Origin: Kaistia granuli DSM 23481
GTDB lineage: Bacteria; Pseudomonadota; Alphaproteobacteria; Rhizobiales; Kaistiaceae
DNA length: 64,000 nucleotides
Reading direction: 5' to 3'
NCBI RefSeq assembly: GCF_000380505.1
Contig: NZ_AQYH01000001.1
Coordinates: forward strand, 124,001-188,000
The notes beneath the pieces are model-generated. The model worked only from the letters and a program-made list of their open reading frames with translations. It had not been told where the DNA came from and made no database searches. A program made the translations under genes and the position numbers. Numbering within the stretch: position 1 is the first letter of the stretch; each line of letters starts with the position of its first letter. Positions 32,079-40,259 of the stretch are shown here, in pieces.

Positions 32079-33017
32079 ATGTTGAACCGCCGCACCCTGA
32101 TCGGCGCCGCTGTCGCAGGCCTCGCGCTTGCCGGTGTCGCAACGCCCGCCTTCGCCGATTGGAAGGGCGATTTTCCGGAACTGACGATCGCCGTCATCCC
32201 GGCCGAGAACGCCTCGACCACCGCCGACCGCTACCAGCCGCTGGCCGACTATCTCGGCAAGCAGCTCGGCGTTCCGGTCAAGCTGGCCGTTGCCACCGAC
32301 TACGCCGCCGTCATCGAGGCGCAGCGCGCCGGCAATGCCCAGATCGCCATGTATGGTCCGGCTTCCTATGCCCGTGCCGTGCTGACCGGCGTCGAGATCG
32401 ACCCGGTCGTCGTGCCGCGTCATTCGAACGGCGCCACAGGCTATTATTCGGTCGTCTACACGCTCGCCGACGGCCCCTACAAGACGATCGACGACCTGAA
32501 GGGCAAGACGCTGGCCCTGGTCGATTCCAACTCGACCTCCGGCAACAACGCGCCGCGCTTCTTCCTGCATCGCGACGGCAAGGACGTCGATAGCTTCTTC
32601 GGCAAGGCGATCTTCGCCGGCAGCCATGACAACGCCGTCCTCGCGCTGGCCCAGGGCACCGTCGACGCCGCCGCCAATTCTTGGAACTCGGAAGACGATT
32701 CCAACCTGACCCGCATGATCTCCAAGGGCATTCTCAAGAATGCCGACGGCAAGCCGATGACGAAGGAAGACTTCCGCATCGTCTTCAAGTCCGACTTCCT
32801 GCCGGAAGGCCCGTACTCGATCCTTTCCTCGCTGCCGGCCGAGCTGAAGACCCAGATCAAGCAGGCCTTCCTCGACATGCCGAAGAACGACGCCAAGGGC
32901 TTCGCCGCGCTGTCGGACGGCAAGGACACGGAATTCGTCGCCGTCGAGCCGGCCGCCCTGCAGCCGATCATCGATATGGTCAAGTTCAACGACGAGCAGC
33001 GCAAGAAGGGCTCCTGA
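32079..33017 (+). CDS. phnD: Phosphonate ABC transporter, periplasmic binding protein
   Basis: 312 residues, ATG 32079. Sec signal peptide MLNRRTLIGAAVAGLALAGVATPAFA followed by the PhnD domain: LTIAVIPAENASTTADRYQPLADYLGKQLG, AQIAMYGPASYARAV, LKGKTLALVDSNSTSGNNAPRFFL and FAGSHDNAVLALAQGTVDAAANSW. It captures phosphonates such as 2-aminoethylphosphonate in the periplasm for PhnE. It is followed by a strong terminator before phnE1, so it is likely made in excess of the membrane components, as is common for binding proteins. Confidence 0.95.
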   Translation: MLNRRTLIGAAVAGLALAGVATPAFADWKGDFPELTIAVIPAENASTTADRYQPLADYLGKQLGVPVKLAVATDYAAVIEAQRAGNAQIAMYGPASYARAVLTGVEIDPVVVPRHSNGATGYYSVVYTLADGPYKTIDDLKGKTLALVDSNSTSGNNAPRFFLHRDGKDVDSFFGKAIFAGSHDNAVLALAQGTVDAAANSWNSEDDSNLTRMISKGILKNADGKPMTKEDFRIVFKSDFLPEGPYSILSSLPAELKTQIKQAFLDMPKNDAKGFAALSDGKDTEFVAVEPAALQPIIDMVKFNDEQRKKGS

Positions 33018-33038
33018 GCCTCTTCCAGCCTTTCGAGA

Positions 33039-33065
33039 GGCGGCCGGTGATCCGGCCGCCTTTTT
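33039..33065 (+). terminator. Rho-independent terminator between phnD and phnE1
   Basis: Perfect 9-bp GC stem (GGCGGCCGG, TGAT loop, CCGGCCGCC) followed by five T. It begins 21 bases after the phnD stop and lies 65 bases before the phnE1 start. Read-through or a separate promoter must supply phnE1 and phnE2. Confidence 0.85.
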
Positions 33066-33129
33066 CGTAACCGCCGCGTGTCGCGGTTCATTCCTGCGGG
33101 AATGAAGGAAACAAGCGGAGAATTGTCTC

Positions 33130-34014
33130 TTGGCGACCGCCATAGCAAAGCTTCCGGACCAGCAGGCCGCCGCCCTCGGGCGCGCCTATGCCCAGTCCGT
33201 TTCGGCCAGGCGGATGAAAACGCTCGCCGTCCTCGCCATCCTGGCGGTGCTGATCGTCATCAGCGCGCAGATGGCCGATGTCCGGCCGGCCAGGCTCGTC
33301 GCCAATATCGGCAATTTCGGCAGCTACATCGTCCGCACTCTGCCGACCATCACCTTCGACAATTTCTTCGCCGACATCCGCGCCTGGTACTGGAATTTCG
33401 GCGGCTGGTTCCGCCTGCTGGTCGAGACGATCCTGATCGCCTATCTCGGCACCTTCCTCGGCGGCATCCTCGCCTTCTGCCTCTGCTTCTTTGCCGCCGC
33501 CAATCTCGTCCGCAACAAGACGACGCGCTTTGTCGCCCGGCGCTTCCTCGAGTTCTGCCGCACCGTTCCCGACATCGTCTTCGCGCTGATCTTCGTCATC
33601 GCCTTCGGGCTCGGACCGATGGCGGGCGTGCTGGCGCTGACCATCCACACCGTCGGCGCACTCGGCAAGCTGTTCGCAGAGGTGGTCGAGAACATCGACA
33701 TGAAGCCGGTCGAGGGGCTCTCGGCGACCGGCGCCTCCTGGCTGCAGATCGTCCGCTTCGGCGTGCTGCCCCAAGTCTCGTCCGGCTTCGCCTCCTACGG
33801 CCTGCTGCGCTTCGAGATCAACGTGCGCGGCGCCGGCGTCATGGGTTTCGTCGGCGCCGGCGGCATCGGCCAGGAGTTCCTGATCGCCATCCGCAATTTC
33901 TACTACACCGACGTCAGCGCCATCCTCCTGATGATCATCGTCACCGTGATCCTCATCGATCTCGGCACCGAACGAATCCGCCACCGACTGATCGGCATGG
34001 AGCGCATGCGATGA
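33130..34014 (+). CDS. phnE: Phosphonate ABC transporter permease (first)
   Basis: 294 residues from TTG 33130, with GGAG at 33117-33120. Integral membrane protein with about six helices; the block FCRTVPDIVFALIFVIAFGLGPMAGVLALTIHTVGALGKLFAE and the EAA-type loop VEGLSATGASWLQIVRFGVLPQV are standard PhnE sequence. It forms the inner-membrane channel with the second PhnE and is driven by PhnC. The gene ends in an ATGA overlap with the second phnE, so the two are translationally coupled. The TTG start and the terminator upstream both suggest low expression. Confidence 0.93.
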   Translation: MATAIAKLPDQQAAALGRAYAQSVSARRMKTLAVLAILAVLIVISAQMADVRPARLVANIGNFGSYIVRTLPTITFDNFFADIRAWYWNFGGWFRLLVETILIAYLGTFLGGILAFCLCFFAAANLVRNKTTRFVARRFLEFCRTVPDIVFALIFVIAFGLGPMAGVLALTIHTVGALGKLFAEVVENIDMKPVEGLSATGASWLQIVRFGVLPQVSSGFASYGLLRFEINVRGAGVMGFVGAGGIGQEFLIAIRNFYYTDVSAILLMIIVTVILIDLGTERIRHRLIGMERMR

Positions 34015-34901
34015 ACACGGCCTCCGCAACGGTCTCCCCCGGCACCCGGGCGATCCGCTCGACCGCGCTCGCCGACATCGATGGCCTGAAGCGCCGCCAT
34101 CCCGCCGCCTTCGCCTCGTCCGCCACCAAGCGGGCGCTCGCCATCGGCCTGCCGCTCGCCGCGGCGCTTCTGGCGCTCGGTGCCATGGTCTGGCTCGATT
34201 TCTCGCTGGTCCGGATCTGGAACGGCCTGCATCGGCTCGGCCAGTTCGCCGTGCTGATGATCCCGCCGGCGCCGGAAGGCCGGTTCATGGCCTTCTCGAT
34301 CGCGCTCGGCGAGACGCTGGCGATCGCCTTTCTCGGCACGCTGACGGCGGCCATCCTCGCCTTTCCGGTCGCCTTCCTGGCGGCCAAGAACGTGATCCCG
34401 AACATCTTCGTGCATTTCGGCATGCGCCGGGCCTTCGATGTCTTCCGTTCGGTCGACACGCTGATCTGGGCGCTGATGTGGATCAATGTCGTCGGCCTCG
34501 GCCCGTTCGCCGGCGTGCTGGCGATCGCCTGCGCCGATTTCGGCGCTTTCGGCAAGCTGTTCTCCGAGGCGATCGAGGCGACAGACGGAAAGGCGACCGA
34601 GGGCATCGCCGCCTCGGGCGGCAGCAAGGCGCATCAGGTCCGCTTCGGCCTCGTGCCGCAGGTCTTCCCGGTGATCGCCAGCCAGGTGCTCTACTTCTTC
34701 GAGTCGAACGTCCGCTCGGCGACCATCATCGGCATTGTCGGCGCCGGCGGCGTCGGCGCTTATCTGACCGAGTTGATCCGCGTGCTGGAACTGAAGCAGG
34801 TCGCCTTCCTGATCCTGATGATCCTCATCACCGTCGCCGTGATCGACTTCATCTCGTCGAAGCTGCGCATGGCGGTGATCGGCAAGTCGAAGATGGTGTG
34901 A
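34011..34901 (+). CDS. phnE: Phosphonate ABC transporter permease (second)
   Basis: 296 residues, ATG 34011 overlapping the first phnE by 4 bp. A paralogue of its neighbour: SIALGETLAIAFLGTLTAAILAFPVAFLAAKNVIPN, RSVDTLIWALMWINVVGLGPFAGVLAI and the EAA-like loop TEGIAASGGSKAHQVRFGLVPQVFPVIASQVLYFFESNVRSATIIGIVGAGG. Two different PhnE subunits forming a heterodimeric channel is the usual rhizobial layout. The gene ends 157 bp before the convergent phnF; that gap contains a repeat. Confidence 0.94.
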   Translation: MNTASATVSPGTRAIRSTALADIDGLKRRHPAAFASSATKRALAIGLPLAAALLALGAMVWLDFSLVRIWNGLHRLGQFAVLMIPPAPEGRFMAFSIALGETLAIAFLGTLTAAILAFPVAFLAAKNVIPNIFVHFGMRRAFDVFRSVDTLIWALMWINVVGLGPFAGVLAIACADFGAFGKLFSEAIEATDGKATEGIAASGGSKAHQVRFGLVPQVFPVIASQVLYFFESNVRSATIIGIVGAGGVGAYLTELIRVLELKQVAFLILMILITVAVIDFISSKLRMAVIGKSKMV

Positions 34902-34905
34902 GTTC

Positions 34906-35019
34906 CTTGAACCTCCCGCTTGAGGGGAGGTCGAAGCGCCCTGGCGTTTTCGGGAGGGGTGATGCCTGCGCCGCTCCGGCATCGAGCCAAGCAGCCCCTC
35001 CCTCAAGGGGAGGGTTCTG
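34906..35019. repeat. Inverted repeat between phnE and phnF
   Basis: CCTCCCGCTTGAGGGGAGG at 34912-34930 and CCTCCCTCAAGGGGAGG at 34997-35013 are palindromes in inverted arrangement across about 65 bases. The second palindrome recurs exactly at 49066-49082 after a sugar permease gene. It lies between convergent genes, so it could act as a bidirectional terminator-like stem. Confidence 0.7.
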
Positions 35020-35058
35020 GCCCTACGCGCTTCAAGACGGCGCGCTTCGTTCGAGCCC

Positions 35059-35844
35059 TCAGCTCTCGACCACGATCTCGGCCCGGTCGACGGAGAACAT
35101 CGCCCGGGTGAACTGGATCGGCACGCCGTCGGGGTCGACATTGATGCTGTCGACGGTGAGCAGCAGCCGGCCCGGCGCCAGATCGAGCTTCGCGGCTTCC
35201 TCCGTGCCGGCGGGACGGGCCGAGATCCGCGTCTCCAGCCGCCGGTAGTCGGGGATGCCGCAGGCTTCCAGCGCCTGCGTGACGGTACCCAGCGATCGAT
35301 AAGCCTCGATCAAACCGGCGAAGCGGGGCAGGGGGAAATAGGCGTTGCCGAGCGAGATCGGCGTATCATCCGCCATGCGGACCGTATCCAGCCTTGCCAC
35401 CGGCGAGCCCTCTGTGAGGCCAAGCGCCTGGGCGACAACCGGATCCGCCAGCGTTTCGTAGCCGTCGAGCAGCTTGCCGCTGGCCTCGCGCCCGGCGCGG
35501 GAGACGTTTTCGGAAAAGCGCGTGCGGGCGCCGATCGGATAGGCGAGCGGCCGTTCCTCGACGAAGGTGCCGCGCCCCTGCGTCGTGCGAACGAGGCCCC
35601 GCGCCGACAATTCGGCGAGGCTTCGCCGCACCGTGTGGCGGTTGACAGCGAAGCGGACGGCGAGCTGCGCCTCGGTCGGCAGCTGCATGCCGGGGCGTAG
35701 CCGTCCGGCGCCGATATCCGCCTCGATCTCGTCGGTGATCTGCCGCCAGGCGGCAATACCGCGGCCGCGCGCGATCTCCGTCACGCTGCTGTCGTCACCC
35801 GGGCGCATTGTCTCTGTCATCAAATCGTCACTGGACCTGTTCAT
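35059..35844 (-). CDS. phnF: PhnF-type GntR/HutC-family regulator of the phosphonate locus
   Basis: 261 residues from ATG 35844; ATG 35820 (eight codons on) is an alternative and leaves more room for an operator. Winged helix at about 30-95: AAWRQITDEIEADIGAGRLRPGMQLPTEAQLAVRFAVNRHTVRRSLAELSARGLVRTTQGRGTFV. The C-terminal UTRA-type effector domain includes GSPVARLDTVRMADDTPISLGNAYFP. This is the PhnF subgroup, which represses phn genes. It is divergent from phnG across a 43-bp gap holding a 20-bp palindrome, so it very likely controls phnG-N and itself. Confidence 0.92.
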   Translation of the reverse strand: MNRSSDDLMTETMRPGDDSSVTEIARGRGIAAWRQITDEIEADIGAGRLRPGMQLPTEAQLAVRFAVNRHTVRRSLAELSARGLVRTTQGRGTFVEERPLAYPIGARTRFSENVSRAGREASGKLLDGYETLADPVVAQALGLTEGSPVARLDTVRMADDTPISLGNAYFPLPRFAGLIEAYRSLGTVTQALEACGIPDYRRLETRISARPAGTEEAAKLDLAPGRLLLTVDSINVDPDGVPIQFTRAMFSVDRAEIVVES

Positions 35845-35848
35845 GTAG

Positions 35849-35868
35849 TTGTCTATACCATTAGACAA
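35849..35868. promoter_or_regulatory. Probable PhnF operator
   Basis: Perfect 7-bp inverted repeat TTGTCTA, 6-base spacer TACCAT, TAGACAA. It contains a GTCTATACCA core like those reported for PhnF-type operators. It lies in the phnF-phnG gap, 4 bases from the phnF ATG and 19 bases before the phnG ATG, where a bound repressor would block both leaders. Confidence 0.75.
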
Positions 35869-35887
35869 ATCCAATGAGAAGCCACTG

Positions 35888-36379
35888 ATGGATCTGATCA
35901 TGCGACACCAAGCTTCCGGCGCTCCGCCGACTTCCCCAGCACCCGGTATCGCCCTTCGCCAGGCCGTGATGGCGGCCTGCGCCGGCGCCAGCCCGGCGGA
36001 ACTCGTGCAGGCGCTGGCCGGGCTCGGCGACGTTCCGGCCGCCACCGATTTGCGCGGCACGGAGCAGGGTCTCGTCATGCTGCGCGGCCGGATGGGCGGC
36101 GACGGCAACCCGTTCAATCTCGGCGAGGCGACCGTGACGCGCGCCGCCATCCGGCTGCCGGATGGCCGCACCGGCTTCGCCTACCAGCTCGGTCGCGATG
36201 CGGCGAAGGCCCGCACCGCCGCCATTCTCGACGCGCTCTGGCAGGGCCCGGAGCGTGCCGCCGTCGAAGCGGCGCTGGCGCCGATCCGCGACCGCATCGC
36301 CGGGGAGGCCGCCGCCAAGGCGCGCCGCGTCGCCGCGACCCGCGTCAATTTCTTCACCATGGTCCGCGGAGAGGATTGA
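35888..36379 (+). CDS. phnG: C-P lyase complex subunit PhnG
   Basis: 163 residues from ATG 35888; an in-frame ATG at 35900 is possible, and the TTG at 35849 would read through the operator, so it is unlikely. PhnG sequence is recognised by RGTEQGLVMLRGRMGGDGNPFNLGEATVTRAAIRLPDGRTGFAYQLGRDAAKA. PhnG is part of the PhnGHIJ core complex, which with PhnI makes alpha-D-ribose-1-methylphosphonate-5-triphosphate from ATP and phosphonate. phnH follows with a one-base stop/start overlap (TGATG). Confidence 0.95.
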   Translation: MDLIMRHQASGAPPTSPAPGIALRQAVMAACAGASPAELVQALAGLGDVPAATDLRGTEQGLVMLRGRMGGDGNPFNLGEATVTRAAIRLPDGRTGFAYQLGRDAAKARTAAILDALWQGPERAAVEAALAPIRDRIAGEAAAKARRVAATRVNFFTMVRGED

Positions 36380-36978
36380 TGTCCGCCCTCGCTATCACCG
36401 CCGGTTTCGCCGATCCCGTCATCGAGGCGCAGGCGCATTTCCATTCGCTGATGAACGCGCTGGCGCGTCCGGGCACCGTCCATGCCTTTCCGGCCGCCGT
36501 CGACGCGCCGGCGCCGCTGACGCCGGAACTGGCCGCCCTGGCCCTGACGCTGGTCGATCACGAGGCGACGCTCTGGCTCGACGCCACGCTCGCCGGATCG
36601 AAGCCGGTCCTCGACTATCTGCGCTTCCACACCGGCGCCCGCATTGTCGCCGACCCGGCCGAAGCCGCCTTCGCGCTGGTCGCCGATGCTGGCGCCATGC
36701 CGCGCCTCGCCGAATTCGGCCAGGGCACGGACGAATATCCGGATCGCTCGACCACCATCGTCATCGCGGTCGCGGCGCTCGCCACTTCCGGTGGCCTCGA
36801 GCTGACCGGTCCCGGCATCGAGGCGCGCGCCTCGCTCGGCGTCGAGCCCTGGCCGGGCGATTTCGTTTCCCAGCTCGCCGCCAACCGGGCCCAGTTCCCG
36901 CGCGGCGTCGATCTCGTTCTTGTCGCGGCCGGCCAGGTCGCCGCGCTGCCGCGCACGACGCACGTTTCGGAGGTCTGA
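36379..36978 (+). CDS. phnH: C-P lyase complex subunit PhnH
   Basis: 199 residues, ATG 36379 overlapping the phnG stop. The sequence GFADPVIEAQAHFHSLMNALARPGTVHAFPAAVDAPAPLTPELAALALTLVDHEATLWLD and EYPDRSTTIVIAVAAL is typical PhnH, a PLP-transferase-fold protein without PLP that joins the PhnGHIJ core. No unusual features; average length. phnI starts 2 bp downstream. Confidence 0.95.
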   Translation: MSALAITAGFADPVIEAQAHFHSLMNALARPGTVHAFPAAVDAPAPLTPELAALALTLVDHEATLWLDATLAGSKPVLDYLRFHTGARIVADPAEAAFALVADAGAMPRLAEFGQGTDEYPDRSTTIVIAVAALATSGGLELTGPGIEARASLGVEPWPGDFVSQLAANRAQFPRGVDLVLVAAGQVAALPRTTHVSEV

Positions 36979-36980
36979 TC

Positions 36981-38075
36981 ATGTATGTCGCCGTCAAGGG
37001 TGGCGAGGAAGCGATCGACAACGCGCATGGGCTGCTCGCCCATGAGCGGCGCGGTCCCATCTCGATCCCCGACCTTTCTCCCGACCAGATCGAGACCCAG
37101 CTGGCGCTCGCCGTCGACCGCGTCATGGCCGAGGGCTCGCTCTATGATCCCGCGCTGGCGGCGCTCGCCATCAAGCAGGCGCGCGGCGATCTGATCGAGG
37201 CGATCTTCCTCGTCCGCGCCTTCCGCACCACGCTGCCGCGCTTCGGCAATGGCGAGCCGGTCGAGACCGGCGCCATGGCGATCGAGCGCCGCATCTCGGC
37301 CACCTTCAAGGACCTGCCCGGCGGGCAGGTGCTCGGGCCGACCTTCGACTATACGCACCGGCTGATCGACTTCATGCTCGCCGCCGGCGTCACGCCGCCG
37401 CTGCCTGCCGAAGTCGAGACCGAGCACGAGGCGACACCGCGCGTGACGGATCTGCTCGACGGCGAAGGGCTGATCGAGCAGGAGCTGCGCGATGACACAG
37501 TCGAGGTGGGCGATCTCACCCGCGCGCCGCTCGATTTCCCGGCCGACCGGGATCTCCGCCTTCAGGCGCTTGCCCGTGGCGACGAAGGCTTCCTGCTGGC
37601 GCTCGGCTATTCGACCCAGCGCGGCTATGGCCGCACCCATCCCTTCGTCGGCGAGATCCGCTTTGGAGAGGTGATGGCCGAGTTCGTGCCGGAGGAGCTT
37701 GGCTTCGCCGTGCCGCTCGGCCCCGTGGCGCTGACCGAATGCCAGATGGTCAACCAGTTCCACGGCTCGGCCGAGCTGCCGCCGCAGTTCACAAGGGGCT
37801 ACGGCCTCGTCTTCGGCCAGAGCGAGCGCAAGGCGATGTCGATGTCGCTGGTCGACCGGGCGCTCCGCACGCGCGAGTTCGGCGAGGATGTCACCGCCCC
37901 GGCACAGGACGAGGAATTCGTGCTGTCGCATTGCGACAACGTCCAGGCGACCGGCTTCGTCGAGCATCTGAAGCTGCCGCACTACGTCGATTTCCAGGCC
38001 GAGCTCGGGCTCGTCCGCCAGATGCGCTCCGAATATGCGGCGCGTCAGCAAGAGCTGAAGGAGGCGGCCGAATGA
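36981..38075 (+). CDS. phnI: C-P lyase complex subunit PhnI (nucleosidase/phosphonylation)
   Basis: 364 residues, ATG 36981. Starts MYVAVKGGEEAIDNAHGLLAHERRG, as PhnI does, and carries RHTHPFVGEIR-like GRTHPFVGEIRFGEVM and the EEFVLSHCDNVQATGFVEHLKLPHYVDFQAELGLVR block. PhnI, with PhnG and PhnH, replaces adenine of ATP by phosphonate to give the ribose-1-phosphonate triphosphate. phnI overlaps phnJ by 4 bp (ATGA). Full length. Confidence 0.96.
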   Translation: MYVAVKGGEEAIDNAHGLLAHERRGPISIPDLSPDQIETQLALAVDRVMAEGSLYDPALAALAIKQARGDLIEAIFLVRAFRTTLPRFGNGEPVETGAMAIERRISATFKDLPGGQVLGPTFDYTHRLIDFMLAAGVTPPLPAEVETEHEATPRVTDLLDGEGLIEQELRDDTVEVGDLTRAPLDFPADRDLRLQALARGDEGFLLALGYSTQRGYGRTHPFVGEIRFGEVMAEFVPEELGFAVPLGPVALTECQMVNQFHGSAELPPQFTRGYGLVFGQSERKAMSMSLVDRALRTREFGEDVTAPAQDEEFVLSHCDNVQATGFVEHLKLPHYVDFQAELGLVRQMRSEYAARQQELKEAAE

Positions 38076-38977
38076 GCGCCGTGGCAGCGCCGCAGGCGAG
38101 CGGCTACAACTTCGCCTATCTCGACGAGCAGACCAAGCGGATGATCCGCCGCGCGATCCTGAAGGGGATCGCCATCCCCGGCTACCAGGTGCCGTTTGCC
38201 AGCCGCGAAATGCCGATGCCCTATGGCTGGGGCACCGGCGGCGTGCAGGTGACGGCGGCGATCATCGGCCCGGCCGACGTTCTGAAGGTGATCGACCAGG
38301 GCTCGGACGACACCACCAACGCCGTCTCGATCCGCAAGTTCTTCGCCAAGACCGCCGGCGTCGCGACGACGACGGAGACGAAGGACGCGACGATCATCCA
38401 GACGCGCCACCGCATCCCGGAGCGGCAGCTGACGGAAAAGCAGACGATCGTCTTCCAGGTGCCGATCCCGGAACCGCTGCGCTTCCTCGAACCGCGCGAG
38501 ACGGAGACCCGCAAGCTGCATGCGCTGGCCGATTACGGGTTGATGCATGTGAAGCTCTACGAGGACATCTCGCGCCACGGCCATATCGCCACGACCTACG
38601 ACTATCCGGTCGAGGTGGCGGATCGCTATGTGATGAACCCGTCGCCGACGCCGAAATTCGACAATCCGAAGATGCACATGTCGCCGGCGCTGCAATTGTT
38701 CGGCGCCGGTCGCGAGAAGCGCATCTATGCCGTGCCGCCCTTCACCAAGGTGCGCAGCCTCGATTTCGAGGATCATCCGTTCGAGGTGCAGCGCTTCGAC
38801 AAGCCCTGCGCGCTCTGTGCGGCGACCAACGTCTATCTCGACGAGGTCGTGCTGGATGACCGCGGCGGCCGGATGTTCGTCTGCTCGGACTCGGACTATT
38901 GCGAGGAACGCCGGGCCGATGGCCATCGCGGCGAACTTTCCGGCGAGGCGCCGCACCTTGTCGGGGGAGCGGCGTGA
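38072..38977 (+). CDS. phnJ: Alpha-D-ribose 1-methylphosphonate 5-phosphate C-P lyase
   Basis: 301 residues, ATG 38072. The radical-SAM enzyme that breaks the carbon-phosphorus bond. Cysteines at about 246, 249, 271 and 277 have the CX2CX21CX5C spacing of PhnJ: the first three bind the 4Fe-4S cluster and the last is the catalytic Cys. NFAYLDEQTKRMIRRAILKGIAIPGYQVPFASREMPMPYGWGTGG is the conserved PhnJ opening. All expected residues are present, so the lyase should be active. Its stop overlaps the start of a GNAT gene, which is unusual (phnK normally follows). Confidence 0.97.
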   Translation: MSAVAAPQASGYNFAYLDEQTKRMIRRAILKGIAIPGYQVPFASREMPMPYGWGTGGVQVTAAIIGPADVLKVIDQGSDDTTNAVSIRKFFAKTAGVATTTETKDATIIQTRHRIPERQLTEKQTIVFQVPIPEPLRFLEPRETETRKLHALADYGLMHVKLYEDISRHGHIATTYDYPVEVADRYVMNPSPTPKFDNPKMHMSPALQLFGAGREKRIYAVPPFTKVRSLDFEDHPFEVQRFDKPCALCAATNVYLDEVVLDDRGGRMFVCSDSDYCEERRADGHRGELSGEAPHLVGGAA

Positions 38978-39474
38978 TGACCGACGTTTCTGTCCGCAAG
39001 GCGACGGAAGCCGACCTGCCGATCCTGCTTTCGCTCTATGCCCAGCCGGACTTCAACAATGGCCGCGTCACCACGCTCGACGCGGCGAAGGCGACGCTCG
39101 CTCGTATGGCGACCTATCCCGATTTCGCCGCCTATTGCGCAGAGATCGATAGCGAGATCGTCGGCACCTTCTCGCTGATGGTGATCGACAATCTCGCCCA
39201 TTGGGGCATGTCGTCGGCGCTGGTCGAGAATGTCGTCGTGGCGAACGGCCATCAGGGCGGGGGCATCGGCCGCGCCATGATCCGGCAGGCGTTCCGGCTG
39301 GCCGAAGCGAAGGGCGCCTACAAGGTGGCGCTCTCCTCCAACATCAAGTCGACCAAGGCGCACGCATTCTACGAAAGCCTCGGCTTCGAGAAGTACGGCT
39401 TCAGCTTCCGGCTGGAGCCGGTTTCCGGCGATCGCGCCCTGCAGGTTGAACTCATCGACGGAGCCGCATCATGA
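38977..39474 (+). CDS. GNAT acetyltransferase inside the phn operon (PhnO-like)
   Basis: 165 residues from ATG 38977, one base overlap with the phnJ stop (GTG 38974 is possible). GNAT fold: VSVRKATEADLPILLSLY opening, ENVVVANGHQGGGIGRAMIRQAFRLAEAKGAYKVALSS with the acetyl-CoA loop Q-G-x-G-x-G/A, and KAHAFYESLGFEKYG. By place and fold it resembles PhnO, which acetylates aminoalkylphosphonates so that they are detoxified or processed by C-P lyase. It is coupled to phnK (ATG 39471 inside its stop). The exact substrate is inferred from context only. Confidence 0.82.
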   Translation: MTDVSVRKATEADLPILLSLYAQPDFNNGRVTTLDAAKATLARMATYPDFAAYCAEIDSEIVGTFSLMVIDNLAHWGMSSALVENVVVANGHQGGGIGRAMIRQAFRLAEAKGAYKVALSSNIKSTKAHAFYESLGFEKYGFSFRLEPVSGDRALQVELIDGAAS

Positions 39475-40259
39475 TGGCGAAGCTGAACGACAAGCCGCTG
39501 CTTTCCGCCCGCAATCTCGGCAAGCATTACGGCCAGCGGCTCGGTTGCCGCGATGTGAATTTCGATCTCTATGAGGGCGAGGTTCTGGCGGTGGTCGGCG
39601 AGTCCGGCTCCGGCAAGTCGACCCTTCTTGGCCTGCTGGCGACCGAACTCTCGCCGACGGCGGGCGCCGTGAACTACCGGATGCGCGACGGTGAGACGCG
39701 CAACCTGTTCGACCTGTCCGAGGCCGAGCGCCGCTTCCTGCTCCGCACCGACTGGGGCTTTGTCCGTCAGGATGCCCGCGACGGACTGCGCATGGGCGTC
39801 TCCGCCGGCGGCAATGTCGGCGAACGGCTGATGGCGGTCGGCGGCAGGCATTATGGCCGCATTCGCGACACGGCGAGCGACTGGCTCAACCGCGTCGAGA
39901 TCGAGCCCGAGCGGATCGACGATCTGCCGAAAAGCTTTTCCGGCGGCATGCGGCAGCGCCTGCAGATCGCCCGCAACCTGGTCACGCATCCGCGCCTCGT
40001 CTTCATGGACGAGCCGACATCCAGCCTCGACGTCTCGGTGCAGGCCCGCCTGCTCGACCTGATCCGCGGCCTCGTCTCGGAACTCGGCCTCGCGGTCATC
40101 ATCGTCACCCACGACCTCGCCGTCGCTCGCTTGCTGTCGCACCGCATCATGGTGATGCGCCAGGGAAGGGTGATCGAGACCGGCCTCACCGACCAGGTGC
40201 TGGACGACCCGCGCGAGGCCTACACGCAGCTTCTCGTTTCTTCGGTGCTCGCAGCATGA
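39471..40259 (+). CDS. phnK: C-P lyase accessory ABC-type ATPase PhnK
   Basis: 262 residues, ATG 39471 (ATG 39474 also possible). ABC ATPase with Walker A GESGSGKSTLLGL, signature FSGGMRQRLQIARNL and Walker B RLVFMDEPTSSLDVS. The sequence LLSARNLGKHYGQRLGCRDVNFDLYEGEVLAVVGESGSGK is PhnK, which binds the PhnGHIJ core rather than a transporter and drives its turnover with PhnL. Overlaps the upstream GNAT gene and downstream phnL by 4 bp each. Confidence 0.94.
   Translation: MMAKLNDKPLLSARNLGKHYGQRLGCRDVNFDLYEGEVLAVVGESGSGKSTLLGLLATELSPTAGAVNYRMRDGETRNLFDLSEAERRFLLRTDWGFVRQDARDGLRMGVSAGGNVGERLMAVGGRHYGRIRDTASDWLNRVEIEPERIDDLPKSFSGGMRQRLQIARNLVTHPRLVFMDEPTSSLDVSVQARLLDLIRGLVSELGLAVIIVTHDLAVARLLSHRIMVMRQGRVIETGLTDQVLDDPREAYTQLLVSSVLAA

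Noticed and set aside
33078-34010. Longer form of the second phnE reaching back through the first phnE
   Set aside because: The extra part is a shadow of phnE1 in another frame; the ATG at 34011 with the ATGA overlap is the proper start.
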